Assembly: GCA_018136815.1 (NCBI GenBank)
Contig: CM030933.1
Span: forward strand, 1,426,001 to 1,490,000
From: Isochrysis galbana
Taxonomy: Eukaryota > Haptophyta > Isochrysidales > Isochrysidaceae
Length of the DNA: 64,000 nucleotides
Direction of reading: 5' to 3'
How positions within the stretch are numbered: position 1 is the stretch's first letter; each line of letters begins with the position of its first letter. Positions 19,188 through 31,600 of the stretch are shown here, one piece after another. The notes under the pieces are model-generated. The model was not told where the DNA came from, did not search any database, and saw nothing but the letters and a program-made list of their open reading frames with translations. The translations under genes and the position numbers were made by a program.

Positions 19188-20932
19188 ATGGCCACTGCCC
19201 AATCCATGTACGAGAAGCTACTCGGCCAGAGTTCTTCCGAGGCACCGCTCCCTCTCAAAGTGGAGCCAAGCTCCCCTCCCCCCCCTACCCACCCTGTGCT
19301 CCTCGTCTCGGGCGCCACCAACTGGGAGGAGCTCTCAAAGGGCGCAGCAGCCAATAAGCCGCCTGGAGCGCCCCACCTCTTTGGCTTCCACAGGCTGCTC
19401 AAGGGGCTCGAGACGGTGCAGATCGGAGCCATCGCTACCAGTGCTTCTGCGTACGTTCTCACAATGCTCTCTCGCCCCCGCTGTCCAGCGAGTTCCACAA
19501 GGCGATGGGCCATTGCGGGTGCAGAGGGAGGAGAAATGGGAAGGGATCGTTTGCTGACACCTAGGCTTCGAACCTGCGTGCCCTCCGCGGAAGCATGCTC
19601 TGGAGTCATGGCGTCGAGCTCTGATGGCGGTCGCCTCGGGATGCACGAGGGGCGGTACTGGGAGCGGTGAGCGGGCGATGGCACCCCGGGCAACTGCTTG
19701 ACACTCACATACGCCTCTCTCCCCATGCTCATCTGGCCAGGTCGCATTGCGTCGCAATCGCGCAAGATGGCACCGCCTTTGCGTGGGGCCGCAATGACAT
19801 GGGCCAGCTTGGACTCGGAGACTCGGTCACGCGCGCCGGGCCCACGCCAGTCACTGCGCTTAAGGACAAGCCCATCTCATCGGCGTCAACTGGGAAACAT
19901 CACACCCTCTGGGTGGGGACCAGTGGTGCGCTATATGGTAGCGGTGCCTCCAAGCAGGGCTGCGTGGGTTCGGGCTGCAACAAGAAGCGAGAGATGGAGA
20001 TGACACCCATTGTGGTGCAGGGCCTCCCGCCCGTGCAGTCTGCCGCGTCGGGCGCGTCATTCAACCTAGTCATTGACCGCACAGGGACTCTTTGGGCGTT
20101 TGGCTCGTCTGAGTTTGGAGTGCTGGGCAATGGCTCGGACGGCGCGTACAATAAAAAGGACGGCGCCATCAAGATGGCCTACATCGTTCAGGCCGTCCCG
20201 CAAAAGGTGATCAAGCTGATGGACAGAACGATTGTTGCTGTGGCCGCAGGCCCTCAGCATTGTGCTGCAATTGACGAGGAGGGGCGCTGCTTCACTTGGG
20301 GCAGTGGCGGCTACGGCCGGCTGGGCCACAAGGACCAAAAGGATCTGCACGTGCCGATGGAACTCCCGGAGATGCGCGCCATCGCTATATCTTGTGGCAA
20401 CGCGTACACGGCAGCGATCGGATACGCCGTTCTGCGATCTGGTGCCGTCTGCCACAGCGGGCAGTCATCTCTGTACATGTGGGGACGCGTCAAATCAGCC
20501 TCGCAAAACTCGTGGATGTACCCACAAATGGAGGACGATCTGCGCGGCTGGAACCTCAAGACATTTGCGTGCGGCTCAGCACACACGGTCGTGTCGGCGG
20601 ACTCGAGCGTCATCGCTTGGGGCCCAAATTGCCAGTGCGGTGAGCTCGGCTATGGCGAGGGCGAGAAGAAGTCGTCCGCACGTCCGAAGAAGTGCGACGA
20701 TCTGGAGAACCTCAAGGTGGCGCAGATCGCCTGCGGTATGGCACATACCATCATCCTTGCCGAGGAGGACGACGTTACCAAGAAGCTCCCCGAGTGGATG
20801 CCGGTCCAGGAGGCAGTTGCGGGCAGTTCCTCTGCTTCTCCTAAAAGTAGCAAGGCGGGTGCGAAGGGGAAGGGCAAATTGGATCCGCCAAAGAAGACAA
20901 TCGCCAAGGCTGGCAAGGCGAGGAAGAAGTAG
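19188..20932 (+). CDS. RCC2: RCC2-like (TD-60) protein, RCC1-repeat propeller
   Basis: Proposed CDS: 19188-19450 joined to 19741-20932, predicted 484 aa. The intron uses GTACGT and GGCCAG in phase 2 and restores SHCVAIAQDG. The N-terminus has the RCC2 hallmark LLVSGATNW, then repeated propeller blades with FAWGRNDMGQLGLGD, WAFGSSEFGVLG, FTWGSGGYGRLGHKDQKD, YMWG and IAWGPNCQCGELGYG. The basic tail (KGKGKLDPPKK) is Lys-rich. In animals RCC2 acts at centromeres and with small GTPases; that role is not shown here. An insert between AAIG and LYMWG (about 16 residues near 20430-20475) has no counterpart I recall and contains GT...AG ends 36 nt apart. It could be an unspliced mini-intron or a lineage insert. 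Confidence 0.92.
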
Positions 20933-21492
20933 TCGCGTGTCTGATTTGCCGACGCGCTCTCGATAAGCTAACAGCCCATAGCGTGTGTACAAATAAGTAC
21001 CAAGGCGGAGAGGAAATTGTTTGTGAGGCGCCAAGTCGCCGGACCTATGAGTATGCGGCATGTGTGCCTTGGGGTGCGTGTGGCGTAAACCAAGTAGTAC
21101 ACTTGTATACTACACACGTAATGTGGACAGCACATGGTATGTGGTCGTGGTTGAAATCTATGGTTTATTCAGCTATCAACAAGTACACATGCCAGTGACG
21201 ATTATTTGGGATCGACCCATAGGGTCTAAGGGCAATGAGGAGGGGACCAATGCGGCCAAGCCGGCGGTAGGCGCGGGGGTAGGAACGACTTCGAAGACGC
21301 TGACGGGCTCAAGCCCATCAGCAGAGGAAGGCGGACGAGGACGAGGACGGCGGCGAATTTAGTGACATCGAGCGAGCAACGAGAGGCGAGGGCGAGCGAG
21401 GGGAGGGCTGTGGTGGCAGGCGGCTAGCGAGGCGAGGAGAGCGATGGCAGGGTATGAGTGGTAGACGAGCGAGACGACGAGAGCGAGAGCGA
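20933..21492. other. Intergenic, no gene recognised
   Basis: Includes the RCC2 3' flank, a short TG-rich stretch near 21020-21130 and a GA/CG-rich stretch (21320-21480). Short frames only. Confidence 0.4.
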
Positions 21493-21760
21493 CGGATAAA
21501 AAAACCTTTTGAAGTGTTCGCCTCATGCGCGGCATTATTGGGACTCCCTCCTGCAGCCACGCCCATACCCCGTTCATTCCCTTCCAACTTTCCAACCCGC
21601 CTCGCGCCTCGCGGCATCTCCCCCTGTGCTCTACTTAGAGGCTCAGGCTCAAGCTGTGGGGGTGACGAGATCTAGCGGGGTGCACCTGTCCCAAGCGGTG
21701 CGATTCTCGCCCTCGTCCTGTGCCACTAGGTGGCTTCTTTGTTTGGTATCGGGCTATCCG
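21493..21760 (-). mobile_element. Short non-autonomous element, 3' part
   Basis: In minus sense it ends GAGGCGAACACTTCAAAAGG plus a T7 run. It shares CTACTTAGAGG/TGCCGCGAGG-type landmarks with 58128-58360 and 59215-59364. No TSD was found by eye. Confidence 0.55.
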
Positions 21761-22020
21761 GGTGGTGTGGCGGCGTAGGCTTTGTTTGCGTCTGGTGTTG
21801 TTTAACTGTTAACTGTTGTGCACTTGGGCTTGGGGTGTCATCGTTTCTTGTTGCTGCTGACCGGAAACCTCGAACACTGAGCCACTACCTAGATAGAGCA
21901 CGCGGGGACGAGCCGAAAGCCGAAAGGCAAGTGAGAGGGAGTATTAAGGGACGCGGGCGCGGCTGCTAAGTAGTTCTACAGAGTCGCACGCGCGGCGAGT
22001 ATATTAAAAAGTTATTTTAA
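21761..22020 (+). mobile_element. Possible second copy of the same 3' end, plus orientation
   Basis: Ends CGGCGAGTATATTAAAAAGT followed by TATTTTAAG, close to the 3' end of the element at 58128-58991 (GGCGAGAATATTAAAAGG). Placed back to back with the preceding copy. Only the end is convincing. Confidence 0.35.
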
Positions 22021-22651
22021 GTTTTGGAACGGAGAGAGTGCACTACTTCTATCAAGTCACTCTTATCAAGTCACTCTTCCCACCCAATCTCCTCGAATAC
22101 GCGGACCAAAACCAACTTATTCAGCAGAATCAGATTAGAATTTCGCATCTCTGATGGTGTCTGGGGCCGGAGGAGAGGAGAGCCGCGTCGGCGCGCTCCC
22201 TCGCAACAACTAGAAAGTTAGAAGTAGAAGGTGTGTTGTGTGTTGTGAGGCCAACAGCCAACAAAAAAAGGGAACCTGCTAAGGTTGCACCCTCTCATCC
22301 GCATCCGCGCCTCGCGCCCGCCGACTTGCCTAGCGACCCTTTGGCGTTCGCTTGCGCGCCACGGCCTATCATTGTATTACTGTACGCTAGTGTAGCTTGT
22401 AGCTTCCATCTTTTTACCGCTTGCCAACCACAACCAATGTAATGGTAGTAGCAGTAGTAGGCTATCCGCAGCTGCAGTAGGCAAAAATCAAAATGAGTGT
22501 TTGACCACGCCCTACCGCCATCCTATTCCGTGCGCTGGCAAGCGGTTAAGGAAGCCTATTCCTTGCAGCAAGTCCTTCTAGCTAATGGGCGACCCGCGTT
22601 TTTGGGCTGCCGATACTGCCGCACAACTGCCACAGAATGCGCGGGCTTGAC
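22021..22651. other. 3' flank of the giant receptor gene
   Basis: No gene recognised. Short frames of mixed composition. AT-richer at 22120-22280. Confidence 0.4.
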
Positions 22652-25600
22652 TCAGAGTAGACCTAAATCCTTCGCACGTGCACGCACATTTGCTACGAAG
22701 GCGTTGTCTAGCAGGAACGGCAAGGAGACGAGCAGCAAAATCTCGATGGGCTCGACAACGAAAAAATCACTAGATAAAGAAAGGACCATGCTCAACAAGA
22801 ACGTCCGCGTCTTCTTCTCGCCAAAGGTCATGGCGTAAATCATGACCATGACCAAGCAAATCGCGAACGTAGCCACGACCAAGAACCATACCAGAACGAA
22901 CTTCATGAGACCGGCGCGCTCTTTAGAGGTGAACTTGCGTTTCCCTTTCGTTGCCTTCCACCTCGAGAACCCTTCCGACGAAATTTCCCCGGATCTAGTG
23001 GAACGAATCCGCTCACGTTCGCGCTTGTCTCGGCGCCGGAGACCCCTATTGCCCATGCGGAATGCGAGACGGAGCAAGATAGCAGCAGCGACGCAAGGGA
23101 AAACGGTTATTGCCGCTTGGATGATCAAAGTTACTAGTGTTGGAGATACTTGTGCTGGCAAATCGCTGAAGAGCATAGCGAGAAGGACGCTTTCGAGTAC
23201 GACCACGTTCCAGAAGATTTGCACGCATTGCATGTCGCTGAGTGCGCCGTCGACGTCCATTGGCGAAACGAAGGAGACGACGGTGTGCTCACTGCGAGCG
23301 GTGCGTACGAACCTCTTCAACCATCCGTGGAAGGAATTTGAGATGCGGACAGCGAGCCTTCTCATTTGACAAGTGCGGACTAGATAGATGATCTGAGAAA
23401 TCTCGTGGACCACTTCTTTTGCTTTGGTTTGCGCACTAGCATTCAGTGTAACATGCTTGGTCTTTGTCGTCGCGGACGGCACGCGTGGGGAAGCTCGATG
23501 ACTGAATGACGTGTTGCATTCCCCTTCGGTATGGGACGGCTGTGCGTCACGAATCTGAGGTATATCAGGGACACGCCTCCACGCGGACGTCGCGGGTTTG
23601 GGTTTCCCCAATGACTCAGCGTTCGGAGTAGGGACGAGGCGCTTCGGATGCACTTGAATCGGAGAGACGGAGGCGGAGAGTGCGGCAGCGAGATCGGACA
23701 TTGTCGTCAAGTGTGCCGTGGTCTTCAGTGCCTTCACCACGTTAAGGCGGTCCACCTCCGAATGTCCAACCCTATCAAACCGGGAATGTATGCTTCCAAT
23801 GCCAGACGTTTTGTGCGCACGCCTCGAAGTTGACACTATTGATTCGGGTGCCTCCACACCAAGGACAGCCCTCCTTGGAGTCACCTTTCGCGGCGAAAAT
23901 GAGAGCGCTACCTTCCGTGGCGAGATGGCAAAATTTCCCGGTGAATGCAGGACCAAGTTTTCGTTCGTCAGCGTCCTTGAACGATGCGACTCCGAGTTGC
24001 TCATCCAAGAAGGCCGTGGCCCTTGGAGGTCGTGGCGCATATTGATTCCAGAGGCGGGCGGCCTCGACGCTATGGGCTCAAAGCATCGAACACCCAATGC
24101 ACCCGTCGGTTGCTGTGGAGCCGACAGATTTGGCGACGCTCCACAACCGAGGCAAAACCCCCTGCCACATGATTGCGCTCCCACGGCCTGAGGCCCCTGC
24201 CGCGGCACTCGTGCGTGAACACAATCGTTTTGGCTGCTCACAACTGACATGGCGCCGTCGTTTCTTGTGGCTACACTGCTATTGTCTGCCAAAGCGCGTA
24301 CAAATCGAAGCGTATGACCTTCTAATGGGGTGCCCTCGTCTTCTTGGACGATGCTCCGCTCACGTGGATGGCAGTGGTTGGCGCTGTCACTACCGATGTT
24401 TGGCGTGGACAAGCCGCCCCAATCTTCTAACAACTTGCGGCAGTTGTGTGCGGCGCTCGACAAGCGCATTGCAGGCCGAGAGGCGGGCGCCCAAGCGTCA
24501 TCTTGGCTCGTTCTTCTGACAAGGACGCGGCTGTCGTGCCTTGCGAGCTTGGAGCCATTAAGAGGGGACGAACGGGCTTGTTGTTGCAGCGTCGCGGGTT
24601 TTCGGATGGTCCGGAGGATCGCGATAGCGTCGCGGTGCTCCGCAACACTCGTCTTAGCTCGACCGGCGCCTTGATGAGACGAGTTGTGTTGGCGCTTATC
24701 CCAACGCACCATTTCCAAAGCGGAGGTGATGTGGTCATAACTAGGCATTGTGCTTGTTTTTACCTCCTTTCTCATTTGCGGTTCTTCTTCTCCTTGAGGA
24801 GGCATATCTCTCGACGTGGCCCACAAGAGGCTCAGCCGCGTCTGCACAATCCCGGCGCTCGACCAGACTTCTTCAACACGCAATCCGTTGGGGTACTTGT
24901 TCTTTTGGATCTGCAGCAAAAGGGCCTTGCGCTTTTGTTCCCTGCGTGCACGCGCGGTGCGCGATCCGCTGAGTAGGCGCCGATGGAGGCGGAACCGGGA
25001 GAAGACGAGTGACACTAGCCAGAGAGTGACGACGGAAACCGCGTACGTCGTGATAGCTGGATTTTTCGAGGGATCAAACGAGGTGAAGAAGCGAAGTGCG
25101 TCTTCTGCGGTGAATGTATTGAACGTGATTGAGCCGAGCTCGGCAAGAAGGTCTTGCAATGTCGCCGGGAATCGAATGACGCTGAAATCAGTGAGATGGT
25201 TGCACAGGCAATGAAGGAAGCCGTCGGGTTCACCCGCGGGTGGCGGAGAGGTCACACAGCCTCGGGTGCTATATGAACGCAAGTCCTCGTCCCAGAACGC
25301 GCACTTTGCCCTGACCCCGCAGTCGGCCCCAATGAAGCCGTCGGCGCAGGAGCAGACGCCGTGGATGCACTCTCCGTTGCGAGTTGCGGCATTGCAGAAC
25401 GCGAACTCAGAGCAGTCACCAGCCCCATATTCTCGGTGGCACGAAAGCTTAAAGATATCAGGCGAGTCGGGAGGATGAGCTGGCGGAGTTTGGGGCGGCT
25501 TTGGAGGCATTCCCGGAGGGGATGGGCTAGTAGGGGGCAACCTCGGCGAGGGCGGCGGCAGAGGTGGCGGAGAGCCAGGGGACGGCGACGGTGGCGACGG

Positions 25601-28600
25601 TGGCGGCGGTCGGGGAGCTTTGCCTGGTGCGTACGGCGGCGGTGACGGCGGCGGCGGCGGCGGTGGCGGTTTAGGTGATGGACTCGGCGGCGGAGGGGGG
25701 GGCGTAGATGGCGGAGGAGGCGGAGGCGGCGCTGGCGGACGCTGGGGTGGGCTTCGGGGCAACGGCGGTGACGGTGGAGGAGGAGGCGGTGGCGGCGGAG
25801 AGGGTGGTGGACTAGGTGGTGACGGAGGCGGGGGAGTTGGTGGAGGCGGTGGCGGGCTGGGACTGGGTGGTGGTGAGGGCGGTGGCGGTGGTGGCGGCTG
25901 CGGTGACGGAGGTGGAGACGAGGGAGGCTCCGTCGGAGGCGGCGGTGAGGGCGGGCGGGATGGTGGCGAGGGCGGCGGCGGCGGCGGCGGCGGCTGCGGC
26001 GGCGGCGGCGGGCTAGGAGGACTCGGCGGTTGTGGTGGTGACTGGGGAGATGGTGGCGGGGATGGCGGCGAAACCGGAGGCGAGGATGGTGGAGGAAGAG
26101 AAGGTGGAGGTGGCGGCGGCGATGGAGGGCGCTCAGGAGGCGGGTGGGGTGCGTGACCTGGAGGATATGGCGGAGGAGATGAAGGCGGTGGCGCAGGTGG
26201 GGGCTGCTGGGGCGGAGGCGGTCGCGGAGCCATTCCGGGTGGGTGCGGTGGCGGAGGAGAAGGCGGCGGGGGTGGACTTGCCGGTGGCGAGGCTGGCGGT
26301 ATCTTGGGAGGTGAGAAAGGAGAAGGCGAGCGTGGCGGAATCGATGGTACAGGGGGCGGAAGCGATGGCGGCGGTGGTGTTGGGGGGGGCGATGGTGGCC
26401 TAGGCGGAGGCTTGGGCGGAGGCGAAGCGGGGGGCTCCGATGGAGGCGGCGGAGACGGAGGCATAGGCATGCGGGGTGGACTAGACGGAGGTGGTGGAGC
26501 AATCGAGCACGTCACGCGAGTCCTGGCCCCACCGGCATTGTTCTTGCTGCACTCGCCGGCAGTACCTCCGATGCAGGCAAGTGAAGCACATGCATCCAAA
26601 TTGTCTCCCACATGATACACCTCGCCGTTCGGGCATGTGCATGTTCCACCCCATGTGCCGACACCAAATACACCAAGCTCCACCAGGTTCACTACGCCCG
26701 GCGGGTATTGTGGCGGAGAAGCAGGCGATGGCGATGTTGGCGGTGGACTGACGGGTGGAGCATTCGGAGGTGGCGGTGGGGGCGGTAATGGAGCTAGACC
26801 TGGTGGGTAGGGAGGTGACGAGGGCGACGGAGGTATAGCAGGTGGAATACTCGGCGGTGGGGGGGACGGAGGGGGGATCGCCGGCGGGTGCGATGGCGGT
26901 GGATTTTTCGGCGGTACCGGCGGGGCATTTGGAGGAGACCCTGGCGGTGCACGTGGGGGGCTGGGAGATGGCTTTGGAGGCGGTGAGCTCGGCGGTCGCA
27001 GAGGTAGAGGCGAAGAAGGCGGCAAAGGAGATAGTGGACTCGGAGGGAATGCTGGCGGCGGACGACGCGGCGGCGAGTCCGGATAGGGTGGAGTTGGAAA
27101 AGCTGGACTCGCAGGCTGTACAGGTGGAGGATACAGAGGTGGCGACGGCAGGGGTGGCGGTAACGGATTCAGGCCCGGAGGAAAAGTACACACATCACGC
27201 CAAAGACTAGGGTCAAGGGCCACTATAGATCCCGGGAGCGGCAAGGAGATGCGTATCGGCTGAGAGGTATTTGAGACGTTTTTCTCGTTCCCGAACTCGT
27301 CGGTCAAAACGATGGACGTGACTCCATCACCTGTGTCCGAGCTCAAATTGTGAACATTCATCTCGTAGGCAATGACCACACTCCCCACAGTCCCACACCC
27401 ATCTGCTGCAATGACGGCATCAGTCATTTGACGCCTTCGACTCACATGTTGGCCACGATAAGGGAGGCGGCGAGTTGGCGTCCGTTCCTCCGCTTTGCAC
27501 AAAGTTCCACTAGGAACGCTAAAGAATGGTGCCAGTCCGTTGTCGGTCGGCGAGGCTGCTTGCACAACTCGTCCTTCAAAGAGACTCGGGTCGAGCACCA
27601 CTTGGAGTGTTGTGGCGATGCCGCTGCCTCCATACGTCGTTGGGCTCTCTCCAGGCACGGCCACCCTCAGAAGTGCATTTGACAGCTTTGTGGCAGCCCC
27701 GGTGAGCCTTTCGACTCTCTCTTGCTGTACACTTTGCGATGCATTGGCGGTGAAGTTAGTGGGAATGCCTTCTGCAATCTGATGACTGCCGTTGACCGAT
27801 GTGTTCGATGCGTTGGACATGTCGACACCGACCATGTGCGTCGTTGCGGAAAGGAAGGTGGCCACACTTCGCAGCATCACACCGGGCGCGCTCTCCATCA
27901 TCTCGGGAACTTGCCCAGCTTCCTCTACTAGCCTCTCCAAGATACCAATGCCAGCTTGCTGGGCGTCATCGCTCAGTTCACATGGGTCGTCCGCAAGAGC
28001 ACCAATGGCTGTACTTCCTAAGAGTAAGGCACTCGAGTCGAAGGTTTGCTCAGCCACGGTCCCGGCGAGTGTTGAGATGAAGCCGGTTCTCATCGCCGAG
28101 CGTTGCTGCAGTTCTTCTCCATCTCTATGACATACAGCACCGCTAGTGGCACCGTGAACTTGGGGCATTCGATTCTGGGCGCTAGCGTTGTTCAAGATGC
28201 TGCCCACAGAAGCTGCGAGTTGCATAACAGTATCATGGTGGCCTTGGCCACGTAGCAGCACCACATTCTCCGTGAGCTGCATGCCTCTACTAGCATCAAT
28301 GCTACCACCTCCCACTACATCTACATCCGCAAAACTGACGGCGGTGGCCCCGAAAGCGTCCTGCACGACGCAGAATATGGTCCAACTACCAGCATGAGGG
28401 TACTCCCACACAACCCTATCCTTCATCGAGCGTCCCGCGAGAGGGGTAGCCGTCGCGTTCTCCTCATCGCGGCGTGCATACTCAAAGGTGTAGCGAAGTG
28501 GTTGGTCTCTCTCGTCGTCATTCCAGTGCTTGGCTCGAATCTCGATTGCCGTCTCAAGCTCGACCACGGGGGTCGTGGACGCCGTAGCGACGCAGCTCCC

Positions 28601-31600
28601 GCCGTAGGGAGGTTCATTCATCGTTACGGTGATCGAGGCAAAGCCGCTCCGATTCTCCACAGTTGCCGTCAGTGTCAGGGTGTAGGTTCCGCCGGGCCGC
28701 AGGATCCCTGGCTGCAAGACAAGGTTTCTCTGACGAATGCCCGTGGTGCTCGAGGCCGACAGGTCGACCGTGCTATCGTCAATGCTCCAAAGATAATTCA
28801 CCTGGCCGTAAGCATCCATATCGGAGCCTCCAAGCAACCTTAGCTTCTGTGATGGATTTTGCTTGAAGCCCGGAAGAGGCAGAATAAACACGTCGGGCAA
28901 GACGCCGGGGCTGACGTTGATCTCGACGCTAGATCGGACGGCCTCCCCATCTTCCTTGCTGACGATCACGGCAAACGTGTAGACATATTGTGTCGAGAGG
29001 CTTCCTGCACCGATGCTCCACGCGCATGTGTTCAAAGCAGGCACCTCAAAGGCACAGCCGCCGACCGATGTGCCGTTCGAGGCCAATGAGACCGTGCACG
29101 TCCAATTGTATGTGAGTAAAGCACCCACGTCATCCGGGTCACTGAAGGCGTCTCCGCAGGCTTCAACGAGGAGCGGACTGTCCTCTCCGATACTCCTGTC
29201 CCCTCCCTGGATTGAGCCTCTCAGAGGCTCATCGGCCAATGTAACGTTGACAAATGCGCGGCCGCACATATTGGTGCCGCGCATGCATCCGACGCACACT
29301 AATGTGTAAATGACGTCGCTGCTGAGATGCAGGCCCTTGAGCTCTAGACGAGGGCGAAAGTTCGAACCGCTCGAGGCGTCGACAAGATTGATGGGCGCAA
29401 TCGCCACTCCTTCATGGTCGAACGCGTTCGAATTTTCCCATACGTAATCGATAATCGGATCCGTACCTTCGTAGCAAGGTGCCAGGTCCGCCGACGCCTG
29501 CAGTATCACGGAACCATCCCGTGATACTTGCACGGTAGGAGGCGCTGCAATTACGATCGTCGGGATGTGTGCTGCCGCTCGGTTGACCGTTATCTCAAAC
29601 GGAGGGCTCTCGCTGCCAAGGAAGTTGCGCACAATGAGGGAGACCACGAAGGTCTTCCCATCCTCTAGCTCGTTCGATAACGAGATCCTATCCACTCCGA
29701 CGCCTCCCCGTGGTGCTAGTTGAGCATCCAAGGACGCTTGGATCTGATCATAACGATCGCATCTTGCCGGGTGCGCATAAAAACGAAATAGTAGCGGCTT
29801 CGGGCCGCCGCCTCTACTCAGGCTCGCGTCCAAAAGGAGTGTGGTGTTTGGGCACGAGCCGATCTCACCCGGAGCCTCAATCAAGGCGACGGGTTCGACG
29901 CACTTCTCCACCTCCGGTGTCATTGCGACGTCGCACGGATAATCCTCATCCACAAGCAAGGTCTGGGCATCATTGCAAAGATCCGCACCGGCTTCGATGG
30001 AAGGGCAGCCACACGGATTGGAGGGGCAATCCGGCGGAAAATTCCACAGCTTTGGCCACACGACGCCTGCTTTGAGCTTGATTTCGATCCCTGGTGAGGC
30101 GTCGGTGTGCTCGGTCAAATATATTGTCATCGCGAAGTCATTTTTCCACTGGCACACCGGCTCTGAGGGTGCTGATCCACGGAGCTGCAGGATGGTCGAG
30201 TCTTCCAAAATGTCACTGCAGAACGACTGACCATTCATGCCGCCACGGTTTGTCGGCTGCTCATCAAATTGAACGATAATGCGGCTAGCACTCGTGACAA
30301 AGTACACGTCGACCATGGCTGGGCGATGAAGCCCGAGGAATTCAAACCTAACACTGCCTCCCGCGTCGAAGAAGGATTGGGCGTTCAGCGCAACAGAGAC
30401 AGGTTGCCCTTCCCTTCCGGCTTTCCCCCATGTCGTCACGCAGATGGCCATCTCGTTGTCCAAGTACGAAGGTGGCTCATGCTGCACCACATCGCCAAAT
30501 TTGCATCGAAACAGCGATCGTTGCACGGAAAAATTTGCTAGCAATCCTCGGAAGCCGTCGCCGCGAATGGTGACCTCCGTGCCGCCCGTGCCTCCGCCCA
30601 CATCCGGGAAGATGGAGACGAGACTCGGTTGAGGGTAGAGATGGAAGGAAACCAAGTCGGAGGCGAAGGTACCCTCAGCACCCGCGTTTAGACTCACGCC
30701 AATATTGACGCTTTGGGAGCCCAACCACGCCGGTACATCGCACCGCACGCGAGTATCGGCCAAGAGCCTCGCCGGGATGAGTGCATCTGCCACACGACAG
30801 ACGATTCCAAAATCGGCAAAATTCTGTCCACGCAACGTGATGGAGGTCGCCTGGAACTCTGGCGCGCCGATGGGCTCGACCGAGAAGATGCGCACGAGTG
30901 CGAGGTCGTATGTGATGAAGCGGGGTGCTCCGTACAGCGTCGGCTCGGGGGTGACTCCATTCAGCTTGCATGATACACGCCAGCTGCCAGCGATGCCCAT
31001 GGCAGGGGACGTGGTGATCAAGGTGGTCGAGTTCACGGGCATGAGGGGTTGAGAAACGTGAGTAGCACCTCCGGATCCCTCGAGAACGAAATCACACGTA
31101 CCGCCGTCGATGGCAGGTACCGGGAAGCCTTCTCCTTGAACAACCACTGGCATCACGCTGGACGCAGGCGCACCTTTCGGACCAATGCTTCTAATCAGCG
31201 CATTGTATAGCGTGAAGCGTGCGCTGGTCTGCACAAAGCACTGGCCGTTGAGCGAAAGATCGACCGGGTACAAACCGGTGGCGTCACGGAAGCTGTCCGG
31301 GAGGGGAGGCTTGTCGCACACCACAGAGCGCCCGGCGTCGACGACTGTGCCCCATGAGCCCGCTTTGTCTCCGACTCGGCAGCGGATAGGGCCATATTCC
31401 ACAAAGACCCCCCCGGTGAGAGTGAGAGAGGCCTGCAGGTTGTAGGCTCCTCCTGGGGGGAACATAGACTCGACCGCCCACGCGTCATCGTAGACCGTGA
31501 AGATATCTAGCACCGATACGTCCCACCTCTGGGCCACACGCAAAGAAAGCGAATACGCTGCCGCGGCCATCAGCATTGGGGTCTCGCAAGTGATGGTGCC

